DNA from: Hahellaceae bacterium
Lineage (GTDB): Bacteria; Pseudomonadota; Gammaproteobacteria; Pseudomonadales; Oleiphilaceae
DNA: 64,000 nt
Reading direction: 5' to 3'
Assembly: GCA_024234575.1 (NCBI GenBank)
Contig: JACKOB010000002.1
Coordinates: 1,116,001-1,180,000, forward strand
Numbering within the stretch: the stretch's first letter is position 1; each line of letters begins with the position of its first letter. Below are positions 16,268 to 25,212 of the stretch, one piece after another. The position numbers were made by a program, and so were the translations under genes. The notes under the pieces are model-generated. The model made no database searches. It saw only the letters and a program-made list of their open reading frames with translations, and was not told the DNA's origin.

Positions 16268-16961
16268 TCCAAAAAAATTCACCACTACAACCGCCAAGCC
16301 GCTTCCCGTCGTCCTGCTTCTGGATGTCAGCTCTAGTATGTCTGGAGATAAAATCGAAAACCTTAACAAGGCTGTCGAGGATATGCTGGATACCTTTGCG
16401 CAGGAAGAGAAGATGGAGACTGAGATTCTTGTTTCCGTCATCACTTTCGGCAATCAGGTTGAGCTGCAAGTGCCCTATACTAAGGCTTCTCAGGTGGAGT
16501 GGCAAGGTCTGCAGGCAAATGGTATGACCCCGATGGGAACCGCCCTGAAAATGGCTAAGGCCATGATCGAGGACAAGGAGACCACTCCGTCCCGTGCCTA
16601 CCGTCCGACTGTTGTCCTTGTTTCTGACGGGCAGCCTAATGACAGCTGGGAAAGACCGCTGGAGGACTTTATCTCCGAAGGGCGCTCTTCCAAATGTGAC
16701 CGCATGGCAATGGCTATCGGACGTGATGCGGATGAGACAGTTCTGAAGCGTTTTATCGAGGGCACGCCTCATGACCTTTTCTATGCGGAAAACGCCGGGC
16801 AGCTGCATGAGTTTTTCAAGCGAGTGACCATGTCGGTGACCATGCGCACTCAGTCCAAGAACCCGAACGTGGTACCGGCATCAATTGAGTTGGACGAGAG
16901 CACGAAATCAAATATTGCTGCGTCAGTCTCTATTGAGAATGATGAGCAAGGTTATTTTTAG
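16260..16961 (+). CDS. TerY-like von Willebrand factor A protein (first copy)
   Basis: 233 residues with an AGGAGG site before ATG 16260. The MIDAS motif DVSSSMSG (residues ~22-29) is complete, and MTPMGTAL and VVLVSDGQPND supply the later metal contacts. It is of the TerY class of cytoplasmic vWA proteins, which act with a PP2C phosphatase and a kinase (the TerY-P triad). Here it is separated from that triad by three genes (16971-22418), and a second vWA gene sits inside the triad. Its C-terminal ~40 residues (SMTMRTQSKN onward) are variable and may be a phosphorylation or interaction tail. Confidence 0.85.
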   Translation: MFDPKKFTTTTAKPLPVVLLLDVSSSMSGDKIENLNKAVEDMLDTFAQEEKMETEILVSVITFGNQVELQVPYTKASQVEWQGLQANGMTPMGTALKMAKAMIEDKETTPSRAYRPTVVLVSDGQPNDSWERPLEDFISEGRSSKCDRMAMAIGRDADETVLKRFIEGTPHDLFYAENAGQLHEFFKRVTMSVTMRTQSKNPNVVPASIELDESTKSNIAASVSIENDEQGYF

Positions 16962-16970
16962 GAGAGCATA

Positions 16971-18542
16971 ATGGATAGGAATAAGGAAAATTGGGATTTA
17001 CCAGCACTGATAGCTAATGGCGCATCTAATGGTGAAGCGCAGGCCGATGCATTAACTGAACAGATAAAGTTTACGCCAGAGGATGCAAAAAAAACACGCG
17101 TAGTCATAAGTTCATTTATTCGCTCTTACAGGGATAAATCGCCTGACCTATCTAATAAGGCTTGGCTTTGTCTTGAATTCTCCAAATATCCAGATATTTG
17201 GAGCAACGAAGAAGAGCTCAAACACGCTGCTGATGAGATTGTTGAGGAGGTAGAGGTTTTCGAGTCTTCTCAGCAAGAGTTGACGGAACATCGCCGCAAA
17301 GGATTAAGCACTAACAACTGGTTGGCGAGGAAAATTGAGCAAGGAGCAACTGCAGGTGGTGTTACTAACGTCGGAGCTTACGCGACGAAAATTGATACCG
17401 CCATTGATATGGCAAACAAAGCAAACATTGATTTGCTTTACCGAAATGATGGCCAGCTGAATCAGCAGTTTAATCTGGATGGCTTTATTGCTGAACAACA
17501 CCATGTTGATACATTCAACCTTGATGCGGTAGCTAAAGGTAGTGAATACCGTGCCGAAGTATTACAACCCAAACCCGGCCAGACATATGGCAAAAATTCA
17601 GTTGATATTGTGATTAAGGATGGTGAAGGAAAAATTGTACGTCGCTATCAGGCTAAGTATGGGGCCGATGCGGATGCGACAGACACCTTGCTCGCAAAAG
17701 GCGATTACCGAGGGCAGCGCAAGTTAGTGCCTGAAGGGCAGTCTGAAGATATTCCTGGAAGCACTGAAACAATCGAAATTGATGGTGTCGAATCTAAGCC
17801 GCTTTCTAAACAAGAGGCTAAAGAGAGGCAACGCAGTGCACAAGAAGAAGCTGAAGCCAAACAATATGATTGGAACGAGACAAGCAGGATCGATATTGCA
17901 AAAAATATAGGGAGAAAAGCTGGTGCTGCGGCTCTTTTTTCAGTGGGATTTCAAGGAGCTCGCATTCTCGGCCGGAGGATCTGGAATGGAATATCAGGGG
18001 AAGACAATAAAAGTGTTGAAGAAGACCTACAAGAGTTTGTGCAGAGCTCCCTAAAATCGGCAGCAACTTCGGGACTAACCGTTGCTATAACTGGTGCTGT
18101 AACCGTAGCGGTAAAAAGTGGCTGGTTGGGTACAGTATTAAAGAACACACCGGCAGGAAGAATTGCCAATGCTGTATGCATCAGTATTGAGAACGCAAAG
18201 GTTCTATATAAATACGCAACGGGAGAAATTACTAGTGAAGAGGCTCTTGACCAAGCGGGCAGTGCCACATGCAGCCTTGTTGGTGGCCTAGCTGGTGGTG
18301 CAAAAGGGGCGAGTGTGGGAGCTGCATTGGGCACTGCGCTGGGACCGATTGGTACTGCAATCGGAGGAATAGCTGGCGGTGTCGTAGGCGGAATTGCTGG
18401 AAGTACTGTGGGGGAAGCAATCTATGAGGGTGGGAAGAAAATCGTCACTACAGTTGTTGATACGCTAAAAAGTATTGGCTCAGCTGTCTCCGAAGGAGTT
18501 TCTTCCATTGGTCGCGGCATAGAATCGATATTTGGATTTTAA
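16971..18542 (+). CDS. Putative effector: QxK nuclease-like domain plus glycine-zipper membrane region
   Basis: 523 residues, not recognised as a named family. The N-terminus (~1-130) is helical and acidic. Residues ~165-250 contain GFIAEQHHVDTFN, then NSVDIVIKDGEGKIVRRYQAKYG, where D plus Q-x-K fits the QxK variant of the PD-(D/E)XK nuclease fold. A basic/acidic linker follows. From ~325 to the end come hydrophobic and glycine-zipper stretches (for example GGLAGGAKGASVGAALGTA and GTAIGGIAGGVVGGIAGSTV) typical of membrane-inserting or pore-forming tails. The next gene is an AAA ATPase starting just past its stop, so the two probably work as a pair. A membrane-disrupting or nuclease toxin kept in check by the ATPase is a reasonable reading but unproven. 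Confidence 0.65.
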   Translation: MDRNKENWDLPALIANGASNGEAQADALTEQIKFTPEDAKKTRVVISSFIRSYRDKSPDLSNKAWLCLEFSKYPDIWSNEEELKHAADEIVEEVEVFESSQQELTEHRRKGLSTNNWLARKIEQGATAGGVTNVGAYATKIDTAIDMANKANIDLLYRNDGQLNQQFNLDGFIAEQHHVDTFNLDAVAKGSEYRAEVLQPKPGQTYGKNSVDIVIKDGEGKIVRRYQAKYGADADATDTLLAKGDYRGQRKLVPEGQSEDIPGSTETIEIDGVESKPLSKQEAKERQRSAQEEAEAKQYDWNETSRIDIAKNIGRKAGAAALFSVGFQGARILGRRIWNGISGEDNKSVEEDLQEFVQSSLKSAATSGLTVAITGAVTVAVKSGWLGTVLKNTPAGRIANAVCISIENAKVLYKYATGEITSEEALDQAGSATCSLVGGLAGGAKGASVGAALGTALGPIGTAIGGIAGGVVGGIAGSTVGEAIYEGGKKIVTTVVDTLKSIGSAVSEGVSSIGRGIESIFGF

Positions 18543-18543
18543 G

Positions 18544-20691
18544 ATGGATACTAAAGATATTGTTGAAAGCATAAAGGCAGGAGTCTCCGGCATACACATT
18601 CAGGGGCAAGATTTTGCAAGAGTGGATGAAGAGATCGAGGACATCGCCACTCAGTTGCAGTTTAAAGTCAAAGAGTGGAATCTGGGGTATGGTTGGGTTG
18701 ACTTTAAAACCAAACGAGCACTTAATCCAGAGAAAGATGTATCTCTTTATGAGGATCTAAAGGCAATTGCTGATGACGACCCAACATGCAAAATCTACGT
18801 TATAAGGAATGCGTCCGCCGCATTAAACCACAATTATAAAGCAGGCGCACGTTTGCAACAGGAATTGCTTCGAATCAATAGACATTTCAAGAGCCAGTCA
18901 GCAATTTTACTGGTTTCGAAAGAGAGTATTACTTTTCCGGATATCGTAGATTTGTTAGATCCCTATCACTGTCCTCCACTTTCTCTATATCAGGTTGAAA
19001 AGATTTTTGATTCGCTTCTTAGTGAGCACTCTATCCATGTCAGCACAATAGTAAGAAGTTCGCTTGTTTCTATATTCTCGGGGATGGAACGCGATTCAAT
19101 ATTTCGAATATTCGAAACTCTGATAAACAGTTATGAAGGTGCCTTTCCCCCGCAGGCAGTGGAACGGGCTTTAGCTTTAAAGAAAAAATCATTGTCCAGA
19201 TCAGGTTTGCTTGAACTTGTCGACAGTGAGGTTTGTATTGACCAAATCGGTGGCTTGCAGCAACTCAAAAGCTGGTTGCGTAATAAGAAATACATTATGG
19301 CTAATTTAGCAGAAGCCGAGCGCCGCGGAATTTCAGCTCCAAAAGGAGTCCTTTTAGCAGGCATGCCAGGGTGTGGTAAGTCTATGAGTGCAAAGGCGGC
19401 AGCGTCATTATTCAATGTGCCCCTCTTTCGCCTGGATATTGGGTCTTTAATGGGGAAGTTTGTTGGTGAAAGCGAAGCCAACATGAAAGCTGCACTCAAG
19501 GTTGCAGAACACGCGAGTCCCTGTGTCTTATGGGTCGATGAGTTGGAAAAAGCTTTTTCAGGTATTAACGGATCAGGGGGGAGCACAGAAATCACAACTC
19601 GACTGTTTGGTTATTTTCTAACCTGGATGCAGGAAAAACCGGGCGCAGTATTTGTTATGGCAACAGCGAATGACATTACTAACATCCCTCCGGAGCTATT
19701 GCGACGTGGACGTTTTGATGAGATCTTTTATGTGGATCTTCCAAGCGAGGGTGAACGCAGTCAAATTTTTAACGTAAAAATTAAAGCGTTGAAAATTAAG
19801 TCCTCGGAAATCAACCACTCTGAGCTGGCTGAAGCAACTGTCGGCTTCTCTGGTGCGGACATTGAGTGTGTAATCAATGATGCATTGGAAGATTTATTTC
19901 GCAACGGAAAAAAAGTCCTCAGTCAAGATATTCTCAAAAAGCATATTTCCCTGGTTACGCCTATCAGTGTTGTTCTTGTAGATAAAATCAAGAGCTATCA
20001 GAAACTATTTAAAAGCTTTAGCCTAAAGGCGGCATCCCTTGGAGAAAAAGACCTTGAGAGCATCAATACTAAAAGCGATAGTCAAGATTCATCTGAAAGA
20101 GAAAATGCCGCATCTAACGAATTTATTTCACCTGAAAAGCTTAAGCAGTTAGCAAAAGACGTGGACTCTGGTGTTCGGATGGCCGCAATAAAAAATCCTC
20201 GCTGTCCGGTTGAAGCCTTAAAGGAGATTGTTACTGCCTATAAGCCGTTTGATTTCAAAAATTCCGGTTCCTGGTCAGATACACTGGTGACAAAAGAAGA
20301 GTTTTTTCAAGCTCTACAGCACCCTAATATGACCGGAGACCTCATCCTTAATCTCTATGCCACGAAAATGATTAATGATGAAAAGTTATTGTCACTAGCC
20401 CACAAGTTATCCTCTGAAGAGAGGAAAAATACATTTAATACGGCAAAAGTAAAATTATCGCGAACTATAGCATTAGCTACTGTTCAAAATATCCGCTGTC
20501 TTCCTGGCGATATTGTAAATTGTAATGATGTTCTGATTGAGATAGACAATGAAGAGGGGCACACCCAGCGGGTAACAACTTCTGTTAATGGCCTTGTTGC
20601 TAAAATATGCGTCAAAGTTGGTGAAACCATTAATGCAGGTCATGAGATAGCTCAACTACTCGTACCTAAAAATCAAGGGAACGTGAATTGA
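18544..20691 (+). CDS. Ycf46-like AAA ATPase with C-terminal LRV-like and lipoyl-like domains
   Basis: 715 residues from ATG 18544, 1 bp after the previous stop. Residues 1-~190 are a Ycf46-type N-terminal domain (degenerate ATPase-like). Residues ~235-470 are a classical AAA module: Walker A GMPGCGKS (273-280), Walker [13 protein letters not shown], and a second region of homology ending [19 protein letters not shown] with arginine fingers. After ~540 comes an LRV-like repeat ([19 protein letters not shown]). The last ~60 residues ([18 protein letters not shown] to [17 protein letters not shown]) look like a biotinyl/lipoyl barrel without an obvious modified lysine. It may remodel or hold the upstream glycine-zipper protein. 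Confidence 0.8.
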   Translation: MDTKDIVESIKAGVSGIHIQGQDFARVDEEIEDIATQLQFKVKEWNLGYGWVDFKTKRALNPEKDVSLYEDLKAIADDDPTCKIYVIRNASAALNHNYKAGARLQQELLRINRHFKSQSAILLVSKESITFPDIVDLLDPYHCPPLSLYQVEKIFDSLLSEHSIHVSTIVRSSLVSIFSGMERDSIFRIFETLINSYEGAFPPQAVERALALKKKSLSRSGLLELVDSEVCIDQIGGLQQLKSWLRNKKYIMANLAEAERRGISAPKGVLLAGMPGCGKSMSAKAAASLFNVPLFRLDIGSLMGKFVGESEANMKAALKVAEHASPCVLWVDELEKAFSGINGSGGSTEITTRLFGYFLTWMQEKPGAVFVMATANDITNIPPELLRRGRFDEIFYVDLPSEGERSQIFNVKIKALKIKSSEINHSELAEATVGFSGADIECVINDALEDLFRNGKKVLSQDILKKHISLVTPISVVLVDKIKSYQKLFKSFSLKAASLGEKDLESINTKSDSQDSSERENAASNEFISPEKLKQLAKDVDSGVRMAAIKNPRCPVEALKEIVTAYKPFDFKNSGSWSDTLVTKEEFFQALQHPNMTGDLILNLYATKMINDEKLLSLAHKLSSEERKNTFNTAKVKLSRTIALATVQNIRCLPGDIVNCNDVLIEIDNEEGHTQRVTTSVNGLVAKICVKVGETINAGHEIAQLLVPKNQGNVN

Positions 20692-22418
20692 AGAAATATT
20701 TAATGACATGGTACGGAATAACTGATCTCAGGGCCTCACTCGGACTGGAACAGACAACCGGCCCCGTTCTGGGAGCTTTGCTGGCGGAAGATTACACCGA
20801 TGTGATCATCCTCGGCTTTACGCACCCGGATAAACCCGAAAACAAAGCTGATGTATTTCAGCAAAAAATTGCAGGTTTTGAAGGCTCTGACCCGGCTGCT
20901 TCGAGACAGTTTGTCGACCTGTTTTCAAATACAGGGGCTGCGCACCATCATTTTAATGAATGGCTAAAGAAACAGCTTCGGGATGCCGGTAAAAAGGTCG
21001 ATGTACATTTTCACGCCGTTGGTCTGACGCATCTCAATGACACCGAAGGCATATATGAAGCTGCGACTCAATCCCTGAATGCGGTTGCAGCCTCTGAAGG
21101 TGAAAAGCTGGTTACGCTCTACCTGAGCCCGGGAACACCCGTTATGGCCTTCGTCTGGGCTTTTGCGGCCCTAAGGCACCCGATGCTAAAAAAACGTCTT
21201 ATCGCATCTTCTCAGCCCGGAAGACCTCCGGAAAGAATCGCCCTGCCGACCGAGTGGCTGGAATGGCACGGAAGACAGGTTCGAACAATCAATGCAGAAT
21301 CTGAGCAGTATGATGCCATTTTTCACCTGTTCGGCGAACAGCGAATGCCGAGCCTGCTTGGCGTGATCCAGTTTTCAAGCAGGAAGCATATCTTTGTGAA
21401 TTCCGCACAGTTCCCTGCCGATGTCATGAAACAGTTTCTTGGAGAAGCTGAATACGCTGAAATTGCGGTGGACCCGTATGACCCTGAAAATGTCAGGATT
21501 ACGATTCTGGATCTGATCGCGAAAATGCCTGCCGATGCGAAGATCGGCTTCAACGTAACGGGCGGGACCAAGTTGATGTATGCAGGGGCGCTTGCCGCCT
21601 GTCGTAAGGTAAATGCAACGCCATTTTATTTCGATTTTTCAAAGAAACAGGTTATCAATCTTAATAGTTTCACAAAAAGTGAAATTGTTTCAGTGGATTC
21701 GGTTGAAACATTTCTGAAGTTGAACGGTGATGGATTAACAGTATCGAAACCTGGTCTTACAGAACAAGAACTTTCTCGAGAAATTATTAATGCTTCTCAG
21801 TTAATCTGGGAAAATCGTAACTTGATCGCGTCAAAGTATCGTGAGCTGAAAAGTTATATATCGGATGAATCATTCAAGAATTGGGGGGATGATTTCTACG
21901 CTGAACTGACAATTGATAAACAAGCAAAGCTAACAATTGGCGATAAGTCATTTGTGTTTGATGAATTCCCTGGTTTTCTTGAGTTTCTGCTGGGTAAGTG
22001 GCTAGAGGTGTATGTTTTTAGTGTGTTACTTCCTTTAAAAGAATCTGCTGTTCTAAAAGATTTACGCCTTGGGTCAGAGGTGTCTGTTGTGGACGTCGAC
22101 TCCAACGATAACTTTAAGTATTACCACGATGGGTTTAAAGAAAATATAGGTTATCAAGAGTTTGATGTTATTTGTACCGACGGATATCGCTTATTCATTA
22201 TTGAATGTAAAAGTGGAAAGGTTGAAGCAAACCATGTTTTGAAGCTGAGTGAAACTGCCAAACATTTTGGTGGTGTGAAAGGGCACGGAATAATGATTTC
22301 TTCTTTTCGTCCCCCACATCCTGTGATAAAGCAAAAATCAGATGATCTTATAAATGTGGAATGGTTTTTTGGTAGTGGTGCCTCTGAGCATTTGCTAAAT
22401 TTTTTCGGGAAAATTTGA
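20688..22418 (+). CDS. Dual-CARF PD-(D/E)XK nuclease, Card1/Can2-related
   Basis: 576 residues from TTG 20688 (AAGGGAAC upstream). The first Rossmann domain (1-~200) opens MTWYGITDLRASLG and carries SPGTP at 147-151; it resembles RtcR-type CARF. The second (~210-345) carries the classical CARF loop NVTGGTKLMYAG (289-300). The C-terminal domain (~370-576) is a PD-(D/E)XK nuclease with E440, D493 (EFDVIC) and E506-x-K508 (IIECKSG). Card1/Can2 bind cyclic oligoadenylate and then cut nucleic acids, so a ligand-triggered nuclease is likely. Base composition drops sharply at the domain border (33 of 60 G+C at 21241-21300 against 21 of 60 at 21901-21960), which suggests a domain swap. Confidence 0.85.
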   Translation: MKKYLMTWYGITDLRASLGLEQTTGPVLGALLAEDYTDVIILGFTHPDKPENKADVFQQKIAGFEGSDPAASRQFVDLFSNTGAAHHHFNEWLKKQLRDAGKKVDVHFHAVGLTHLNDTEGIYEAATQSLNAVAASEGEKLVTLYLSPGTPVMAFVWAFAALRHPMLKKRLIASSQPGRPPERIALPTEWLEWHGRQVRTINAESEQYDAIFHLFGEQRMPSLLGVIQFSSRKHIFVNSAQFPADVMKQFLGEAEYAEIAVDPYDPENVRITILDLIAKMPADAKIGFNVTGGTKLMYAGALAACRKVNATPFYFDFSKKQVINLNSFTKSEIVSVDSVETFLKLNGDGLTVSKPGLTEQELSREIINASQLIWENRNLIASKYRELKSYISDESFKNWGDDFYAELTIDKQAKLTIGDKSFVFDEFPGFLEFLLGKWLEVYVFSVLLPLKESAVLKDLRLGSEVSVVDVDSNDNFKYYHDGFKENIGYQEFDVICTDGYRLFIIECKSGKVEANHVLKLSETAKHFGGVKGHGIMISSFRPPHPVIKQKSDDLINVEWFFGSGASEHLLNFFGKI

Positions 22419-22419
22419 G

Positions 22420-23001
22420 ATGGAACTTTTTATTTTTGTAGATGTTTCCGGCAGTATGAATGAAATGGGCAAAATCCATCTTCAGCGGAATCTGTGCCGA
22501 TATGCGGCTCAGTTAAGGCTCATAGATCAGGAAAAATACTCGGGCTTAGACATCCGCCTATATCAATGGGCACAGAATATTGCCGAGGCCGTTTTGCAAA
22601 GCGACGGGGATATCCCTGCCTTTAACGCTGAAGGCTCATCGAACCTATGTGTTCTCTCCGATTTTCTGTCCCAGTATCTGAATCGTTCTATGAGGTCGAT
22701 GGTTCTCATTCTGTCTGACGGCAATTTCCCCAGCTCAGACATCGTAAGCTTTCACAACAAACTGGACACATTCAGCAACCTGATCATCCGGACAGTTGCC
22801 GTCGGCGCTGATGCTGACCTGTTGAAGTTGAAGAAAATTTCCACAAATAACACTGTTTACCTTTCGGAGAACATAGCTTCAGCGATTGACAGCACAATCT
22901 TTGGTTCCGATGAGCCGTTGACCGCGCCAGCATCCACAGCCCAGATTCTGCAATCCGCACCGGCTGAAACAGAAGAACCAGAGGAGGATTGGGATGCTTG
23001 A
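22420..23001 (+). CDS. TerY-like vWA protein of the TerY-P triad (second copy)
   Basis: 193 residues starting 1 bp after the CARF nuclease stop. MIDAS motif FVDVSGSMNEMG at the very N-terminus, then SSNLCVLSDFL and LILSDGNFPSSD. The tail (after ~165) is acidic and proline/alanine-rich, ending EETEEPEEDWDA-like, and could be a kinase target. It directly precedes a PP2C phosphatase (8-bp overlap) and a kinase, the diagnostic TerY-P order. Only weakly similar to the vWA at 16260, so this is not a recent duplication. Confidence 0.85.
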   Translation: MELFIFVDVSGSMNEMGKIHLQRNLCRYAAQLRLIDQEKYSGLDIRLYQWAQNIAEAVLQSDGDIPAFNAEGSSNLCVLSDFLSQYLNRSMRSMVLILSDGNFPSSDIVSFHNKLDTFSNLIIRTVAVGADADLLKLKKISTNNTVYLSENIASAIDSTIFGSDEPLTAPASTAQILQSAPAETEEPEEDWDA

Positions 23002-23722
23002 TCAACTCTGGAATAGCTGGGGTGCCTCAGTAATCGGCCCCCTACATGTTAAAGCCGAGGTTCCCAATCAGGATTCTTGGATGGCACGCCGGTATAAATG
23101 GGGAAATGTCGTTGTTGTATCGGACGGACTGGGCAGCAAGGCACATTCAGATCACGGTTCAAAAGCCGCCTGTATTGCTGTGTTTGAGGCAGCCAAGAGC
23201 TTTCAGAATAACCCTGACGCCAACATCGTCGATATTCTTAGGCTCATTCATGCCAACTGGCTTGTAAAAATAGCTCCATATTCTTCATATGACTGCTCGG
23301 CCACATGCCTTTTCGCCATCCAGATCGAAGGGGTTATCACTCTTGGACGCCTTGGTGACGGAATGATTGCCGCCCTTGGAGAAACTGACGAGCACCATCT
23401 TATCCTCAGTGATAACAAACAGGATTCCTTCTCAAACTACACAAACAGCCTTCAGCAGGAGTTTAAGCCCGATCAGTGGGAAACCGCGACGATTGAAAGT
23501 GCGGCATGCAATGCAGTTTTGCTATGCACGGATGGCATATCCGATGACCTGTTACCTGAAAAACAGATGATTTTTGCACAGGAACTCTACTCCACTTATG
23601 CAGACCTGGAGTCGGAGGAAAGAAAGAGGGATCTTAAACGCTGGCTCAATGAATGGCCGGTTCCGGGACACTCCGATGACAAGACGATTGCCTGTCTGTT
23701 TAAGAAAGGAGGTTCTCAATGA
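22994..23722 (+). CDS. PP2C-family serine/threonine phosphatase (TerY-P triad)
   Basis: 242 residues behind GGAGG, overlapping the vWA gene by 8 bp and the kinase by 4. All metal-binding motifs of PP2C are present: NQDSW, VVSDGLGSKAHSD, CSATCLFAI, LGRLGDG, LLCTDGISDDL and the closing GHSDDKTIACL. It should therefore be an active Mn/Mg-dependent phosphatase in the cytoplasm. It most likely reverses phosphorylation set by the adjoining kinase and so controls the nuclease/helicase complex downstream. Confidence 0.88.
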   Translation: MLDQLWNSWGASVIGPLHVKAEVPNQDSWMARRYKWGNVVVVSDGLGSKAHSDHGSKAACIAVFEAAKSFQNNPDANIVDILRLIHANWLVKIAPYSSYDCSATCLFAIQIEGVITLGRLGDGMIAALGETDEHHLILSDNKQDSFSNYTNSLQQEFKPDQWETATIESAACNAVLLCTDGISDDLLPEKQMIFAQELYSTYADLESEERKRDLKRWLNEWPVPGHSDDKTIACLFKKGGSQ

Positions 23723-25212
23723 GCAAAAGGTTCAACGAGTATGTGGATGAATATCAGAATGTACACATTCAGGATAAGGTGCTCGGGCAAGGAGGCCAAG
23801 GGGTTGTTTTCCGTACCAAGGACCCTGATCTGGCGATCAAGCTTGTTACAGATGAAAGCGGAACTCCGGTCACCGATGAGGAGTCGGTGGAACGGTATTC
23901 AAAGCGCTTTAAGCGCGTCCGGCTCCTACCTCTGCCAGAAAACCTGAATATATCCGTACCGGCAGCTCTTCTTCAAAACAATGCCGGTTATGTGATGCAG
24001 CTTTTGAGTGAAATGGTTCCGTTCAGTCATTTTTGGCTCGATGGCAAGTCCGCAGAAAAAATTGGTCCCGACGATATCCCAACATGGCTTTCGGCAATGC
24101 CGGAGAACGAAGCTAAAAAGATTGTTCATTATTATAGAACAGGCGGACTTAGACGCAGGCTTCATGCGCTCTACAAGTGCGCATGCTTACTGGCACGCCT
24201 TCACGGCAATGGCATGGTCTATGGTGACATCTCTCCCAACAATATCTTTATTTCAGAAGGGCTTGATGATTCAGCAGTCTGGCTGATTGATGCCGACAAT
24301 ATTCGATTTGAAATCACCGCAGGCGGAAGTGTTGTTTATACACCAAAGTACGGAGCCCCTGAGCTGGTGCAGGGCAAAGACGGCGGAAGACCTTCAAGCG
24401 ATTGTCATGCGTTCGCTGTCGTGGCTTTCTACCTTCTTTCGCTGATTCACCCTTTTGTCGGAAAAAAGGTGGATGGAACGGATGAAGGCGACTGGGCTGA
24501 TGAGGAAAATGATGGCGAGTATGTTGAAGATAAAGCCTATGCAGGGCTGTTCCCTTGGGTTGACGACCAAGATGATGATTCAAACTCTTCCGACAGCGGT
24601 CTGCCCAGATCCCTTCTCCTTACAGAAAAACTGATCTCTTTATTTGAGGGCACATTCGGCCCAGGTAGGACATACCCATTGCTGCGGCCGACCATCTATC
24701 ACTGGCCTGAGGCTCTCGCTCAGGCAGCGGATATGACTGTCACGTGCCCAGGCTGCTCGATGAACTATTACTATGATTTCATTCACCCGGAAACAGAGAC
24801 TCACAATTGCCCTTACTGTAAAAAGCAGAGGCCGCAGGTGCTCATTCTTGAGTCTTATCGATGGAGTGGACCGGACAAACCCATAAACTTACCATGCTGG
24901 CGGTATGTACGTGAGATCCCTCAGGGTAACGAACTCACGATACCAAGACGAATTTTTGATGAGTTTGCAATGCTTGATTCGGATACAGCAGAGGTGCTCA
25001 TCTCTTTGAGCAATAATGGCATTTTGATTAAGAAGTCAGACCATGGCAAAGCCGATTTGTCCGTTGCTGCTGACAGTCCGCAAAGTGGTTTTCAGAAGCT
25101 CTATTCACAGATGAAAATAGACCGGGTAACGCCGGATGTTCAGTTCTGGATGTTCGCACATTTGAATAGTCCTCGGTTGGTTAAATGCATGATCAGCGGA
25201 GGTGGCAAATGA
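23719..25212 (+). CDS. Protein kinase with C-terminal zinc ribbon (TerY-P triad)
   Basis: 497 residues. The glycine loop GQGGQGVVF (near residue 24) and the VAIK-type lysine (LAIKLV) are present. The catalytic loop reads MVYGDISPNNIF (Y-G-D instead of H-R-D, with D and N kept), and the DFG site reads DAD (LIDADNIRF). An acidic insertion (~255-290) and a zinc ribbon CPGC...CPYC (~345-370) follow; the latter is typical of TerY-P kinases. The retained K, D, N and D suggest activity despite the altered motifs. It overlaps PP2C and the helicase by 4 bp each (ATGA), so the proteins are likely made in fixed ratio. Confidence 0.85.
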   Translation: MSKRFNEYVDEYQNVHIQDKVLGQGGQGVVFRTKDPDLAIKLVTDESGTPVTDEESVERYSKRFKRVRLLPLPENLNISVPAALLQNNAGYVMQLLSEMVPFSHFWLDGKSAEKIGPDDIPTWLSAMPENEAKKIVHYYRTGGLRRRLHALYKCACLLARLHGNGMVYGDISPNNIFISEGLDDSAVWLIDADNIRFEITAGGSVVYTPKYGAPELVQGKDGGRPSSDCHAFAVVAFYLLSLIHPFVGKKVDGTDEGDWADEENDGEYVEDKAYAGLFPWVDDQDDDSNSSDSGLPRSLLLTEKLISLFEGTFGPGRTYPLLRPTIYHWPEALAQAADMTVTCPGCSMNYYYDFIHPETETHNCPYCKKQRPQVLILESYRWSGPDKPINLPCWRYVREIPQGNELTIPRRIFDEFAMLDSDTAEVLISLSNNGILIKKSDHGKADLSVAADSPQSGFQKLYSQMKIDRVTPDVQFWMFAHLNSPRLVKCMISGGGK

